Assembly: GCF_000224085.1 (NCBI RefSeq)
Contig: NC_015945.1
Location: 434,001-498,000 of the forward strand
DNA: 64,000 bases
Direction: 5' to 3'
Source: Allomuricauda ruestringensis DSM 13258
Lineage (GTDB): Bacteria; Bacteroidota; Bacteroidia; Flavobacteriales; Flavobacteriaceae
Shown here: positions 51,111-60,080 of the stretch, piece after piece
Position numbering within the stretch: the stretch's first letter is position 1
How the letters are laid out: the number at the start of each line of letters is the position of its first letter
Notes under the pieces: generated by a model
What the model was told of the DNA's origin: nothing
Databases searched by the model: none
The model's input: only the letters and a program-made list of their open reading frames with translations
Translations under genes and position numbers: made by a program

Positions 51111-52730
51111 ATGTTCGAGATTTCAGATCTAAAAGCTAAAAAGCTTCCTGAGTTGCAAGAAATTGCAAAGGGTCTTAATGTTCCCAAATTCAAATCATTG
51201 AAAAAATTGGACCTGGTTTACCAAATATTGGACGTTCAGGCTTCCAACCCAAAAGCTGTTGCAGAAACGGTTACATCAACCACAGACGAAAAGCCTGCCC
51301 CAGCACCAAAAAAACCAAGGGCTCCACGCCCCAAAGCCACGGAAGCAAAAAGTACAGAGGGTGACGCTCCTAAAAAAGCGCCTCAAAAAAGAGAGCCCAG
51401 AAGCAAAAAGGACGACTCCAAACCACAAGGAAAACCTCAAAAAAAGGACAACAAGCCGCAGGACAACAAGTCACAAGACAATAAGTCCCACAGCAGCTCC
51501 CAAAAGAATCAAAACACTAGGAGGAGCAACCAACATAACAAGCCCCACCACGACAAAAAGAACAGCAATTTTGACAAGGACTTGAGAAACAGGTACAAAG
51601 AACCTGAATATGAGTTCGATAGCATTATTGAGAGTGAAGGTGTGTTGGATATTATGCAGGATGGCTACGGATTCCTAAGGTCTTCCGATTACAACTATCT
51701 TTCTTCTCCCGACGATATTTACGTTTCCCAATCGCAAATACGATTGTTCGGACTTAAGTCCGGGGATACGATCTTGGGCAATATTCGCCCCCCAAAAGAA
51801 GGTGAAAAATATTTCCCGTTGATCAAAGTGAACAAAATAAATGGATTGGACCCACAAGTGGTTCGAGACAGGGTAGCTTTTGAACACCTTACCCCGTTGT
51901 TCCCTAAGGAAAAGTTCAAGTTAGCGGAAAAACAAAGTACCATTTCCACACGTATCATGGATTTGTTCTCCCCTATTGGGAAAGGACAAAGAGGAATGAT
52001 TGTTTCCCAGCCCAAAACGGGTAAGACCATGTTGCTGAAGGATATTGCCAACGCCATTGCAGCTAACCACCCCGAAGTGTATCAAATCATCTTATTGATC
52101 GATGAACGCCCCGAAGAGGTTACCGACATGCAGCGTAACGTGCGTGGCGAAGTAGTTGCTTCTACTTTTGACAAAGAAGCCACCGAGCACGTAAGAGTTG
52201 CCAATATTGTATTGGAAAAAGCAAAACGATTAGTAGAATGTGGTCATGACGTAGTGATCCTTTTGGATTCCATTACACGTTTGGCCCGTGCCTATAATAC
52301 CGTACAACCAGCATCTGGTAAAGTATTGAGTGGTGGTGTGGACGCGAATGCACTACATAAACCAAAACGTTTCTTTGGTGCGGCCCGTAACATTGAAAAT
52401 GGTGGATCATTGTCCATTATTGCAACGGCCTTGACCGAAACCGGTTCCAAAATGGACGAGGTTATCTTTGAGGAATTCAAGGGTACAGGTAACATGGAGC
52501 TTCAATTGGACAGAAGAATCTCCAACAGAAGGATTTTCCCTGCCATCGACCTTATTTCTTCCTCTACACGAAGAGACGATCTGTTGTTGGACGAAAACAC
52601 CATTCAACGTATGTGGATCATGCGCAAATATCTTGCAGATATGAACCCTATTGAAGCTATGGAGTTTATGGAACAACGCATAAAGCAAACCAAGAACAAC
52701 GAGGAGTTTTTACTCACCATGAACGAGTAA
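51111..52730 (+). CDS. rho: Transcription termination factor Rho
   Basis: A 539-residue Rho. The N-terminal helical domain (1-45, [20 protein letters not shown]) is followed by a long basic, low-complexity insert (about 46-165, rich in K, P, Q, N, S), an OB-type RNA-binding domain (about 175-245, [18 protein letters not shown]) and the ATPase with Walker [10 protein letters not shown] and Walker [11 protein letters not shown]. Such long inserts are usual in Bacteroidota Rho and may aid RNA binding or phase separation. A terminator follows at 52762-52790. Confidence 0.95.
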   Translation: MFEISDLKAKKLPELQEIAKGLNVPKFKSLKKLDLVYQILDVQASNPKAVAETVTSTTDEKPAPAPKKPRAPRPKATEAKSTEGDAPKKAPQKREPRSKKDDSKPQGKPQKKDNKPQDNKSQDNKSHSSSQKNQNTRRSNQHNKPHHDKKNSNFDKDLRNRYKEPEYEFDSIIESEGVLDIMQDGYGFLRSSDYNYLSSPDDIYVSQSQIRLFGLKSGDTILGNIRPPKEGEKYFPLIKVNKINGLDPQVVRDRVAFEHLTPLFPKEKFKLAEKQSTISTRIMDLFSPIGKGQRGMIVSQPKTGKTMLLKDIANAIAANHPEVYQIILLIDERPEEVTDMQRNVRGEVVASTFDKEATEHVRVANIVLEKAKRLVECGHDVVILLDSITRLARAYNTVQPASGKVLSGGVDANALHKPKRFFGAARNIENGGSLSIIATALTETGSKMDEVIFEEFKGTGNMELQLDRRISNRRIFPAIDLISSSTRRDDLLLDENTIQRMWIMRKYLADMNPIEAMEFMEQRIKQTKNNEEFLLTMNE

Positions 52731-52761
52731 AACCACAACACTCTATATCATAAGATTACAG

Positions 52762-52790
52762 GCCCTTCAATTTTTTTGAAGGGCTTTTTG
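52762..52790 (+). terminator. Intrinsic terminator after rho
   Basis: GCCCTTCAA and TTGAAGGGC form a 9-bp stem with a five-T loop, followed by a run of T (TTTTTG). Just downstream of the rho stop. Confidence 0.85.
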
Positions 52791-52860
52791 TTTAGTCAAT
52801 TTATAGAAAAGGCATATCTTTAGTCCGGTTTCCTCAAAACTCAACTTTAAACACTTAACT

Positions 52861-53502
52861 ATGAAAAACAACCAAAAGGCCGTAATTGCATTTTTTGGGG
52901 CCACATTACTTTTACTTGGAGCTTGCCAGCAAGGACCCAAGAAAGATGAACCAACCGAACCAGAGCAAGTTTTACCACCCGAAGGCATTATTTCTTTAGA
53001 AGAATCCAAATCCCTTTACGATAATTACACCAAACACAGACTTGGCATGATTCAGGAATACGAAATGGAGCGATATCCTGATAGAAATCATATCCCCGCT
53101 CGCTTTACATCTTTTAGCTATGCAGACATAAAAGACTATATGGCCTACATAGAGCAAGAGGCCAAAGAAGCGGGTGTTAAGGTTGAATCACTTCGATTGT
53201 ATTTTGCCAATTATCCGGATAAAGAAAGATTTCCCGACGGAAAAAAAGTTGTACATCCAAGGCAGAATTCTATTTTTTTAGTCCCCACCACAATTATTGA
53301 TGGTAAAGAACTCGGATTCTATATTGGTGCAGACGGAAAGGCAAAACCAATAAAAGGTGTTGTGGGCAACTCGGAAACAGGTGAAAAAGATGGACCAAAC
53401 ACATCCCAAGCGGGTTTTGCCCCATCACTCTTTCAGGATGACATTAAGAGTTTGAACCTCAACCACGGAGGCTCAGGACCACCCCCTTATACCGACTTCT
53501 AA
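52861..53502 (+). CDS. Hypothetical lipoprotein
   Basis: A 213-residue protein with a lipoprotein signal ending at LLLGACQQGPK (Cys at about 22). The mature part is soluble with the motif MERYPDRNHIPARFTSFSYA, then YMAYIEQEAKEAGVKVESLR and LYFANYPDKERFPDG. I do not recognise a family with certainty. It stands 6 bp before a membrane-protein gene on the same strand and probably forms an operon with it. Confidence 0.78.
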   Translation: MKNNQKAVIAFFGATLLLLGACQQGPKKDEPTEPEQVLPPEGIISLEESKSLYDNYTKHRLGMIQEYEMERYPDRNHIPARFTSFSYADIKDYMAYIEQEAKEAGVKVESLRLYFANYPDKERFPDGKKVVHPRQNSIFLVPTTIIDGKELGFYIGADGKAKPIKGVVGNSETGEKDGPNTSQAGFAPSLFQDDIKSLNLNHGGSGPPPYTDF

Positions 53503-53508
53503 AAAAAT

Positions 53509-54198
53509 ATGTTTGAAGAGCTCTTTAAATATCTGACTGAACATTTTTATGTACCTCTATATCTGATAACTTGGGTAATATCAATATTTCGGTATCGCAG
53601 ATATTTCGACACACCGCTGAAATATCTCCCAATGATAATCATTTATACTTTTTTCACAGAGCTCTTGGGCGTACTCATCAAATACAACAACAATTTTCAG
53701 TTTTTTTCTGATGGCAGATATGCTTGGCATAATGTTATAATTTATAATGTTTACCAGATTGTGTTTTTTATTTTCTTCTTCGAGGTGTATCGAAAAGTGG
53801 CCCGGAATAAATCAATCAAAAAACAGATTCGTTATTTAAGTATTATTTGTATGCTATCCTATATTGCCAATGCAATAATCTACAATCCGCTGCACAATCA
53901 AATGACCTATGCCCATATTATAGGATCATTTATGATGATATATATATTGGTATTATATTTTAGGGAAAAACACCTAGAGGAAATACCTCATCCCCTAAAA
54001 CATAACTTATTGTTTTGGATAAGTTCTGGCCTGATGATTTTTTACTCAATTTTTCCAATAATATCAATTATCTATCTGCTTGACCTTAACATTGGAATTC
54101 AAATTTATTTTAGGCCATTGTTGCTTACAGCAATAATTTTGATGTACAGCCTTTTTATCCTAGGGTTACTTATAGGGAAACGAAAAGCATTCCGGTAG
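53509..54198 (+). CDS. Seven-helix hypothetical membrane protein
   Basis: A 229-residue integral membrane protein with about seven hydrophobic helices. It contains a motif RYRRYFDTPLKYLPMIIIYT early on and ends with FILGLLIGKRKAFR. It is a paralogue of the protein at 54292-54978. No catalytic signature is visible. Follows a lipoprotein gene closely, and the two may function together. Confidence 0.78.
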   Translation: MFEELFKYLTEHFYVPLYLITWVISIFRYRRYFDTPLKYLPMIIIYTFFTELLGVLIKYNNNFQFFSDGRYAWHNVIIYNVYQIVFFIFFFEVYRKVARNKSIKKQIRYLSIICMLSYIANAIIYNPLHNQMTYAHIIGSFMMIYILVLYFREKHLEEIPHPLKHNLLFWISSGLMIFYSIFPIISIIYLLDLNIGIQIYFRPLLLTAIILMYSLFILGLLIGKRKAFR

Positions 54199-54208
54199 TC
54201 AAAGAATC

Positions 54209-54232
54209 AACCTCCGACCATGGAGGTTTTTT
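54209..54232 (+). terminator. Intrinsic terminator between the two membrane-protein genes
   Basis: AACCTCC and GGAGGTT pair around a six-base loop and are followed by T-rich sequence (TTTTTAT). Confidence 0.75.
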
Positions 54233-54291
54233 ATTTGTTATTTTAGCCAACATTTAAAAATGTTGGAAATTAGACGGTTTCCCAATTAATA

Positions 54292-54978
54292 ATGGAAGAG
54301 TTTTATACATTTATTACCGAACAATACATTCTTCCGTTCTACCTCCTTGTTTGGTTTGTGGCCATGGCACGTTACCACACTTATTTTGACACTCCCCTGA
54401 AATACTACCCAATCTATCTGATGTATACCTTCCTTACGGAGCTATTGGGATATTTTATCAAATATTTCGATGAATTTCAGATAATAAACATTGAAAAGTA
54501 TAGTTGGTACAACGTCATTATATTCAACATCTATTCCGTGATTTCATTTTTGTTTTTCTATTATATCTACTGGAGAATGGTTCAAAACAAAAAACATAAA
54601 AAGTGGATAAAAATTGGGGCCTTGGCAAGTATTTCCAGTTATGTTATAAGTCTATTTTTTCAAAATCCGTTATACAGTAACCTTTACTATGCCGATATGA
54701 TCGCTTCCTTTATTTTACTTTTTAATATCTGGCTTTATTTTAAAGAAAAAAGGAGCGAACCTACACTCTACCCTAACAAACACAATCTCATGTATTGGAT
54801 GAGCATAGGATTGGTAATCTTTCATTTAGTTTTTCCTTTCTTATTTTGGGTTGGATATGAAGCCCCAAAAATTTGGGTAGATTATCACTTTCGGAGCATA
54901 TTAAGAATATTGATCCTTTTTATGTACGGCACTTTTCTGTTGGGCGTACTTGTTCACAAAAGAAAGGCTTTCAGATAA
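54292..54978 (+). CDS. Seven-helix hypothetical membrane protein (second copy)
   Basis: A 228-residue paralogue of the previous gene product, alignable end to end: MARYHTYFDTPLKYYPIYLM, FTELLG-like TFLTELLGYFIKYFDEFQ, and LLGVLVHKRKAFR at the C terminus. Helical membrane protein, function unknown. It has its own transcription unit because a terminator lies in front. Confidence 0.78.
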   Translation: MEEFYTFITEQYILPFYLLVWFVAMARYHTYFDTPLKYYPIYLMYTFLTELLGYFIKYFDEFQIINIEKYSWYNVIIFNIYSVISFLFFYYIYWRMVQNKKHKKWIKIGALASISSYVISLFFQNPLYSNLYYADMIASFILLFNIWLYFKEKRSEPTLYPNKHNLMYWMSIGLVIFHLVFPFLFWVGYEAPKIWVDYHFRSILRILILFMYGTFLLGVLVHKRKAFR

Positions 54979-54993
54979 AATTTGACATAAAAA

Positions 54994-55016
54994 AACGCCC
55001 CCAAATTGGAGGCGTT
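54994..55016. terminator. Terminator between membrane protein and rpsT
   Basis: AACGCCCCC and GGAGGCGTT form a 9-bp stem with one mismatch and a loop of five, placed between convergent genes, with an A-rich tract on the left. Confidence 0.7.
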
Positions 55017-55040
55017 CTAAATATTGTAATCAAACTAAAA

Positions 55041-55292
55041 TTACATTGCTGCAACTTGAGTCATCAATTTGCTCTTAAGGTTTGCGGCCTTGTTGTTATG
55101 GATGATGTTTTTCTTGGCCAATTTATCAATCATACCAACTACGGTAGGCAACAAAGCCTCAGCAGCTTTTTTGTCTTCCTCGCTACGCAACTTTTTAATG
55201 GCATTACGCACAGTTTTGTGCTGATACCTGTTACGCAAACGTACTGCTTCGTTTCTTCTGATCCTCTTTAATGCTGACTTATGGTTTGCCAT
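55041..55292 (-). CDS. rpsT: 30S ribosomal protein S20
   Basis: An 83-residue, lysine/arginine-rich helical protein that starts [20 protein letters not shown] and contains [13 protein letters not shown] and [20 protein letters not shown], the S20 pattern. Normal length. It binds 16S rRNA early in 30S assembly. It follows the two tRNA-Glu genes on the same strand and may be transcribed with them. Confidence 0.96.
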   Translation of the reverse strand: MANHKSALKRIRRNEAVRLRNRYQHKTVRNAIKKLRSEEDKKAAEALLPTVVGMIDKLAKKNIIHNNKAANLKSKLMTQVAAM

Positions 55293-55327
55293 TGCTTAAA
55301 TTTAATTCTTTCTAAATCCTTTTTTTG

Positions 55328-55399
55328 TAGCCCGTAGGGGAATCGAACCCCTGTTACCAGGATGAAAACCTGGCGTCCTAACCCCTAGACGAACGGGCC
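55328..55399 (-). tRNA. tRNA-Glu (anticodon UUC), copy 2
   Basis: A 72-nt cloverleaf: acceptor GGCCCGT with ACGGGCT, anticodon stem CCAGG/CCTGG with loop TTTTCAT (anticodon TTC), and T-arm CAGGGGTTCGATTCCCCTA-like stem and loop. No CCA is encoded. Identical in sequence to the copy at 55474-55545. Confidence 0.95.
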
Positions 55400-55473
55400 A
55401 TTATTTCAATTTCAAAATTTTAAGCTACAAAGTTAAAAAATAAGCAGCTTTTTTAGCTTAAAACTTTTCTTCG

Positions 55474-55545
55474 TAGCCCGTAGGGGAATCGAACCCCTGT
55501 TACCAGGATGAAAACCTGGCGTCCTAACCCCTAGACGAACGGGCC
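55474..55545 (-). tRNA. tRNA-Glu (anticodon UUC), copy 1
   Basis: Same 72-nt gene as the next copy, start to start distance 146 bp, on the same strand, no CCA encoded. The spacer (74 bp) is AT-rich. Two adjacent identical tRNA-Glu genes suggest a recent tandem duplication or dose need. Confidence 0.95.
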
Positions 55546-55625
55546 GTATGGTTGCATAATTGCGGATGCAAAAATACAACTATTTTTAAGTCTTGCAACA
55601 GTAATTATTATTTTTTGCTCCTTGC

Positions 55626-57101
55626 CTAGTAGGCCTTTGCAAACAACACCCGCTGAACAGATGGTTTTCCTGTTACAATACACTTGCCTTCCTCTTTTTT
55701 TGCATGCAATGGAATACAGCGAATCGTGGCCTTGGTCTCTTCTTTTATTCTATCTTCGGTCTCCGTTGTTCCATCCCAATGCGCGGAAACAAAACCTCCT
55801 TTTTCCTCAATAATTTTTTTGAACTCATCATAGGAATCCACCTTGGTGATATGGTTTTTTCTATAATCCAACGCCTTGTTAAATATATTCTCTTGAATTT
55901 CATCCATCAGAGAAACCACCTTGTCCACAACCTCATCGGCATTTACAATTTCCTTGGACAGGGTATCCCTGCGTGCCACTTCAAAAGTTCCATTTGCCAA
56001 ATCGCGTTGCCCTACCGCCAAACGCACCGGCACACCTTTCAATTCATATTCATTGAACTTAAAGCCTGGCTTATGCGTGTCTCTGGTATCATATTTAACG
56101 GTAACCCCTTTATCGCGCAATTCCTTTACCAACGGATTCACTTTCTCAGAAATGGCATCCAATTGATCTAATCCTTTGTAAATAGGTACGATTACCACTT
56201 GGATCGGCGCCAATTTAGGAGGCAATACCAAACCATTGTCATCACTGTGGGTCATAACCAAAGCTCCCATCAACCTTGTGGAAACACCCCACGACGTAGC
56301 CCAAACATACTCTTGCCCACCTTCTTTGTTGGCAAACTTTACATCAAAAGCTTTTGCAAAATTCTGACCCAAAAAGTGAGAAGTACCCGCTTGCAAGGCC
56401 TTTCCATCTTGCATCAATGCCTCAATACAATAAGTTTCTTCGGCACCTGCAAATCGTTCACTCTCTGATTTTGTACCCTTGATCACGGGAACGCCCATGT
56501 ATTTTTCGGCAAATTCGGCATATATATCCATCATGAGTTCCGCTTCTTCCAAAGCCTCTTCTTTTGTGGCATGTGCGGTATGGCCTTCTTGCCATAAAAA
56601 CTCAGCAGTCCTCAGAAAAAGCCTTGTCCTCATTTCCCAACGCACCACATTGGCCCATTGGTTTATCTTTAAGGGAAGATCTCGGTAAGATTGAATCCAT
56701 CGCCTGTATGTATCCCAAATAATGGTTTCGGATGTGGGGCGAACAATCAGCTCTTCTTCCAATTTTGCATCCTCATCCACCACAATACCACTTCCATCCT
56801 CAGCATTCTTCAATCGGTAATGGGTAACAACCGCACATTCCTTGGCAAAACCTTCTACGTGACTGGCCTCCTTACTCAAGTACGATTTTGGTATGAACAA
56901 CGGAAAATAGGCATTCTCATGGCCTGTCTCCTTGAACATTTTGTCCAACTGCCCCTGCATTTTTTCCCAGATGGCATACCCGTAGGGTTTTATCACCATA
57001 CACCCTCTAACTCCCGAGTTTTCAGCCAAATCTGACTTTACGACCAGTTCATTATACCATTTGGAGTAATCTTCCGCTCTACTCGTTAACTTTTTACCCA
57101 T
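55626..57101 (-). CDS. proS: Prolyl-tRNA synthetase, short (ProS type 3)
   Basis: A 491-residue class II synthetase without the internal editing domain of the long bacterial type. Motif 2 region is [21 protein letters not shown], motif 3 region [14 protein letters not shown], with an HxGH-type surrounding; the C-terminal domain ends at VLFAKAY and includes the CVVT-less but C-x-x-pair-less eukaryote-like tail. It charges tRNA-Pro with proline. It is upstream of the two tRNA-Glu genes on the same strand. Confidence 0.94.
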   Translation of the reverse strand: MGKKLTSRAEDYSKWYNELVVKSDLAENSGVRGCMVIKPYGYAIWEKMQGQLDKMFKETGHENAYFPLFIPKSYLSKEASHVEGFAKECAVVTHYRLKNAEDGSGIVVDEDAKLEEELIVRPTSETIIWDTYRRWIQSYRDLPLKINQWANVVRWEMRTRLFLRTAEFLWQEGHTAHATKEEALEEAELMMDIYAEFAEKYMGVPVIKGTKSESERFAGAEETYCIEALMQDGKALQAGTSHFLGQNFAKAFDVKFANKEGGQEYVWATSWGVSTRLMGALVMTHSDDNGLVLPPKLAPIQVVIVPIYKGLDQLDAISEKVNPLVKELRDKGVTVKYDTRDTHKPGFKFNEYELKGVPVRLAVGQRDLANGTFEVARRDTLSKEIVNADEVVDKVVSLMDEIQENIFNKALDYRKNHITKVDSYDEFKKIIEEKGGFVSAHWDGTTETEDRIKEETKATIRCIPLHAKKEEGKCIVTGKPSVQRVLFAKAY

Positions 57102-57195
57102 CTATTGTAGTTTGGCACAAAACTTGCGACTTTATTAATAAAATGATTGGGTAAAACTAATTATTTTTAGTATGTTCAACAATAAAAATTGCGCC

Positions 57196-58488
57196 ATGTT
57201 AAAGACTTTACTCCATAAAAAATTACGAATCCCATCCATTTTGATGGTCAGTGCCCTCTTTATGGCCTCATGTGGTTCATATCAGCAAGCTTCTTATTAC
57301 GATGATGGCATCTATTCCACCAACGACCGTGTTGTAGGAGTTGAAAAGAAAAATGCCGAAGCAGTAAGAATTGAAGAACAGGAGAACAACATTTACGGCG
57401 ATTATTTTGGCGACAAGGCAAACGAATACGGTGAAATTTTGGACAGCGAAGTTTTTACTGATATTGATAATTATTCGAGCCAAGCCCAAAACGATACCAT
57501 TCCTTACGGAGAACAAACCGATTACATTGCTTATAACAACAACTATAACGGAAACCCTGGTTGGGGCGACAATCCTACAAGCATTTCCATCAACGTTTAC
57601 GACAACAGTTGGGGATGGGGCGGCTATTATGGTTGGAACGACCCATGGCTTTGGAACGGATGGGGATGGAATGCTGGCTGGGGAGGCCTTGGCTGGGGAT
57701 GGAACAACCCATGGAGATATAACCGTTGGGGCTGGGCCGGATATTACGGCTGGGGATACCCCTACAACGGATGGGGCTGGGCTGGTGCTGGCTTCGGATG
57801 GGGTGGATATTATGGCTGGGGTGGCTACTATGGTGGTTACTGGAACCGCCCATATTACAACAGAGGGTACTATGGCAGAAACTACGCCTACATGTCAGGA
57901 CGGAGAGGCTACACTTCCCGCATTCCTGGAACTACACTAACATCTAGGTCAAACGGATATTCCAGTAGGTTCAGAAACAACAGTGGACGTTCCAATGCAA
58001 CCGTATCGCGAAGCAATAATTTGGCCAACAGAAGAAACTCCAGTAGCTACAGTAACAGATCCAACGTTAGAAGATCGGTAAGCGCAGACGCCGTTGCCAG
58101 AAATAGAGACTACAGAACAAGTAGAAGCACAAGGACTTCTCCAAATTACAATAGTAGTTCAAGAACCTACCGTTCTTACGGCACTTCGCCATCTACAAGA
58201 AGTAGTAGAAGTTATAATAGAAGTAGCTCTCCATCATCCAGAAGCTATTCACCAAGTAGAAGCAACTACAGACGCTCTTCCAGTGGATCTAGTTCTAGAA
58301 GTTACCGTAGTAGCGGTTCTTCAGGCAGCAGCAGGTCCAGTGGCACCTATCGAAGCTCAGGAAGCAGCTCTAGAAGCTCAGGTGTAAGTAGGTCTTCAGG
58401 AGCATCGCGCTCTTCAGGTGTTAGCAGATCTTCTGGAGGTTCATCCCGTTCTTCCGGAGGTAGAGGTGGTAGAGGCGGCAGACCGTAA
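57196..58488 (+). CDS. Lipoprotein with Gly/Trp/Tyr-rich middle and Ser/Arg-rich tail
   Basis: A 430-residue product from the ATG at 57196. The lipoprotein signal ends at LFMASCGSYQQ. Residues about 130-230 are a run of W, G, Y and N repeats (WGWNNPWRYNRWGWAGYYGW and similar), and the last 190 residues are S/R repeats (SRSSGVSRSSGASRSSG). Probably an extended, surface-associated protein, but no known fold is claimed. It precedes a FadL-type porin gene by 36 bp on the same strand and may be exported with it. Confidence 0.82.
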   Translation: MLKTLLHKKLRIPSILMVSALFMASCGSYQQASYYDDGIYSTNDRVVGVEKKNAEAVRIEEQENNIYGDYFGDKANEYGEILDSEVFTDIDNYSSQAQNDTIPYGEQTDYIAYNNNYNGNPGWGDNPTSISINVYDNSWGWGGYYGWNDPWLWNGWGWNAGWGGLGWGWNNPWRYNRWGWAGYYGWGYPYNGWGWAGAGFGWGGYYGWGGYYGGYWNRPYYNRGYYGRNYAYMSGRRGYTSRIPGTTLTSRSNGYSSRFRNNSGRSNATVSRSNNLANRRNSSSYSNRSNVRRSVSADAVARNRDYRTSRSTRTSPNYNSSSRTYRSYGTSPSTRSSRSYNRSSSPSSRSYSPSRSNYRRSSSGSSSRSYRSSGSSGSSRSSGTYRSSGSSSRSSGVSRSSGASRSSGVSRSSGGSSRSSGGRGGRGGRP

Positions 58489-58524
58489 TCCACAAACTAT
58501 TTTGATTAATCTAAATCATAAGAA

Positions 58525-60027
58525 ATGAAAAGAATCTCAACTTTCATAATGGTATTGGCATGCACTTTCGCAAGTTCACAGACCATTGATGATGTATTGC
58601 GCTACAGCACAGAAAACATTCAAGGAACCGCAAGGTTTCAGGCCATGGGCGGTGCATTTGGAGCCTTGGGCGGTGATTTATCCGCACTAAATGTAAACCC
58701 AGCAGGTTCTGCCGTTTTCAATTTTAGTGAATTGTCCATAACGGGTTCCAACTATCATAGAAACAACGATGCCCTTTATGGCAACACCCTAAGCAACACT
58801 ACTGCCAACTCTTTGGATTTTAACCAAGTGGGCGGGGTATTCGTATTCAATTCATCCACCGATAGCCCTTGGAAAAAAATTGCATTGGCCTTCAATTACG
58901 ATATGGTGCAAAATTTTGACAATGAGTTTATCGCATCTGGTAATACTTCCGTGGGTATCGACAATTACTTCCTCAACTTTGCACAAGGAGAACCCCTGGG
59001 GCCGCTACGCACACAAGAGGGAGAATTTATTGAAGATGCTTATTTGGATATTGGGGCAAATCTCGGCTACTCGGCCCAACAGGCATTTCTTGGCTTCCAG
59101 GCAGGAATTATAGAACCTGTTGAAGATGACGATCAAAACACCAACTATTTTTCCAATGCACAATATAGCAATGTCAATCAACGATATTTACAGAATACAT
59201 CTGGTTACAACAGCAAGTTCACTTTAAATTTCGCCAGCCAGTATAAAGAAGATTTGTATTTAGGTGCATCTGTAAATTTCCATAACGTGTTGTATGATAG
59301 AATTACGTATTTGGACGAGGAAGGATATGATGCGGAATCACCCGTCCAATACACCTCTTTCGACAATTTATTGCACACGGAAGGTTATGGTTTCTCCTTT
59401 AGTTTGGGTGCCATTGCCAAAGTAAACCAATCCATTCGAGTGGGTGGTAGCTACCAGTCACCTACTTGGTATACCCTAACGGATGATACTTCGCAGCGCA
59501 TCAATTCCAATTTGGCGGTATCGGATATCGACTTCATCAACTTTGGTATTATAAACCTTTATGATGAATACAAGATAAAAACACCAGAAAAGTTTATTGG
59601 TAGCGTGGCATTGGTTTTTGGGCAAGACGGCCTCATCAGCTTGGATTACTCCTATCAAGATATGTCCAAAGCAGAGCTTAGGCCCACTTCCGACCCCAGT
59701 TTTGCCGCAGAGAATGATTTTATTGCAGGCACTTTGGGCGCAGTCAACTCCTATCGTTTAGGAGGGGAATATAGGATAGACCTAGTTAGTCTTAGGGCAG
59801 GTTACCGATTTGAAGAAAGTCCTTATGCCGACAGTGATTTTGTTGGTGACCTAAATGGTTTTTCCGCAGGTATTGGTTACAATTTTGGGGCAAGCCGCTT
59901 GGATTTGGCCTACAGTAGAACCGAGCAAGATGTGAATTCCTATTTCTTTGATGGAGGGATTGATAGTGCTGCCCTAATAAACAGAATAAACACCAATATC
60001 TCTCTAGGATATACTTTAAAATTCTAA
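58525..60027 (+). CDS. OmpP1/FadL-family outer membrane channel
   Basis: A 500-residue protein with signal peptide (cleaved after ASSQ, residue about 19). The FadL hatch/barrel pattern is present: GTARFQAMGGAFGALGGDLS, LNVNPAGSAVFNFSELSITG and the C-terminal NRINTNISLGYTLKF with final aromatic residue. It probably passes hydrophobic compounds such as fatty acids across the outer membrane. It follows the Gly/Trp/Tyr lipoprotein gene. A terminator lies just after it. Confidence 0.87.
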   Translation: MKRISTFIMVLACTFASSQTIDDVLRYSTENIQGTARFQAMGGAFGALGGDLSALNVNPAGSAVFNFSELSITGSNYHRNNDALYGNTLSNTTANSLDFNQVGGVFVFNSSTDSPWKKIALAFNYDMVQNFDNEFIASGNTSVGIDNYFLNFAQGEPLGPLRTQEGEFIEDAYLDIGANLGYSAQQAFLGFQAGIIEPVEDDDQNTNYFSNAQYSNVNQRYLQNTSGYNSKFTLNFASQYKEDLYLGASVNFHNVLYDRITYLDEEGYDAESPVQYTSFDNLLHTEGYGFSFSLGAIAKVNQSIRVGGSYQSPTWYTLTDDTSQRINSNLAVSDIDFINFGIINLYDEYKIKTPEKFIGSVALVFGQDGLISLDYSYQDMSKAELRPTSDPSFAAENDFIAGTLGAVNSYRLGGEYRIDLVSLRAGYRFEESPYADSDFVGDLNGFSAGIGYNFGASRLDLAYSRTEQDVNSYFFDGGIDSAALINRINTNISLGYTLKF

Positions 60028-60052
60028 AGCACAGAAAAAGAAAATATAATGC

Positions 60053-60080
60053 AAGGCTGGAAGAAATTCCGGCCTTTTTT
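60053..60080. terminator. Terminator after the FadL-like gene
   Basis: AAGGCTGGAA and TTCCGGCCTT form a 10-bp stem with one T-G-type mismatch and GAAA loop, then six T. It touches the stop codon of the convergent T9SS cargo gene. Confidence 0.8.

Noticed and set aside
51259..51585. Frame overlapping rho in the low-complexity region
   Set aside because: It is a shadow of Rho's lysine/proline-rich insert in another frame, with no start context.
57371..57940. 189-residue frame rich in T and G within the lipoprotein gene
   Set aside because: Shadow of the Trp/Gly/Tyr repeat in another frame; the in-frame gene has signal peptide and lipobox.
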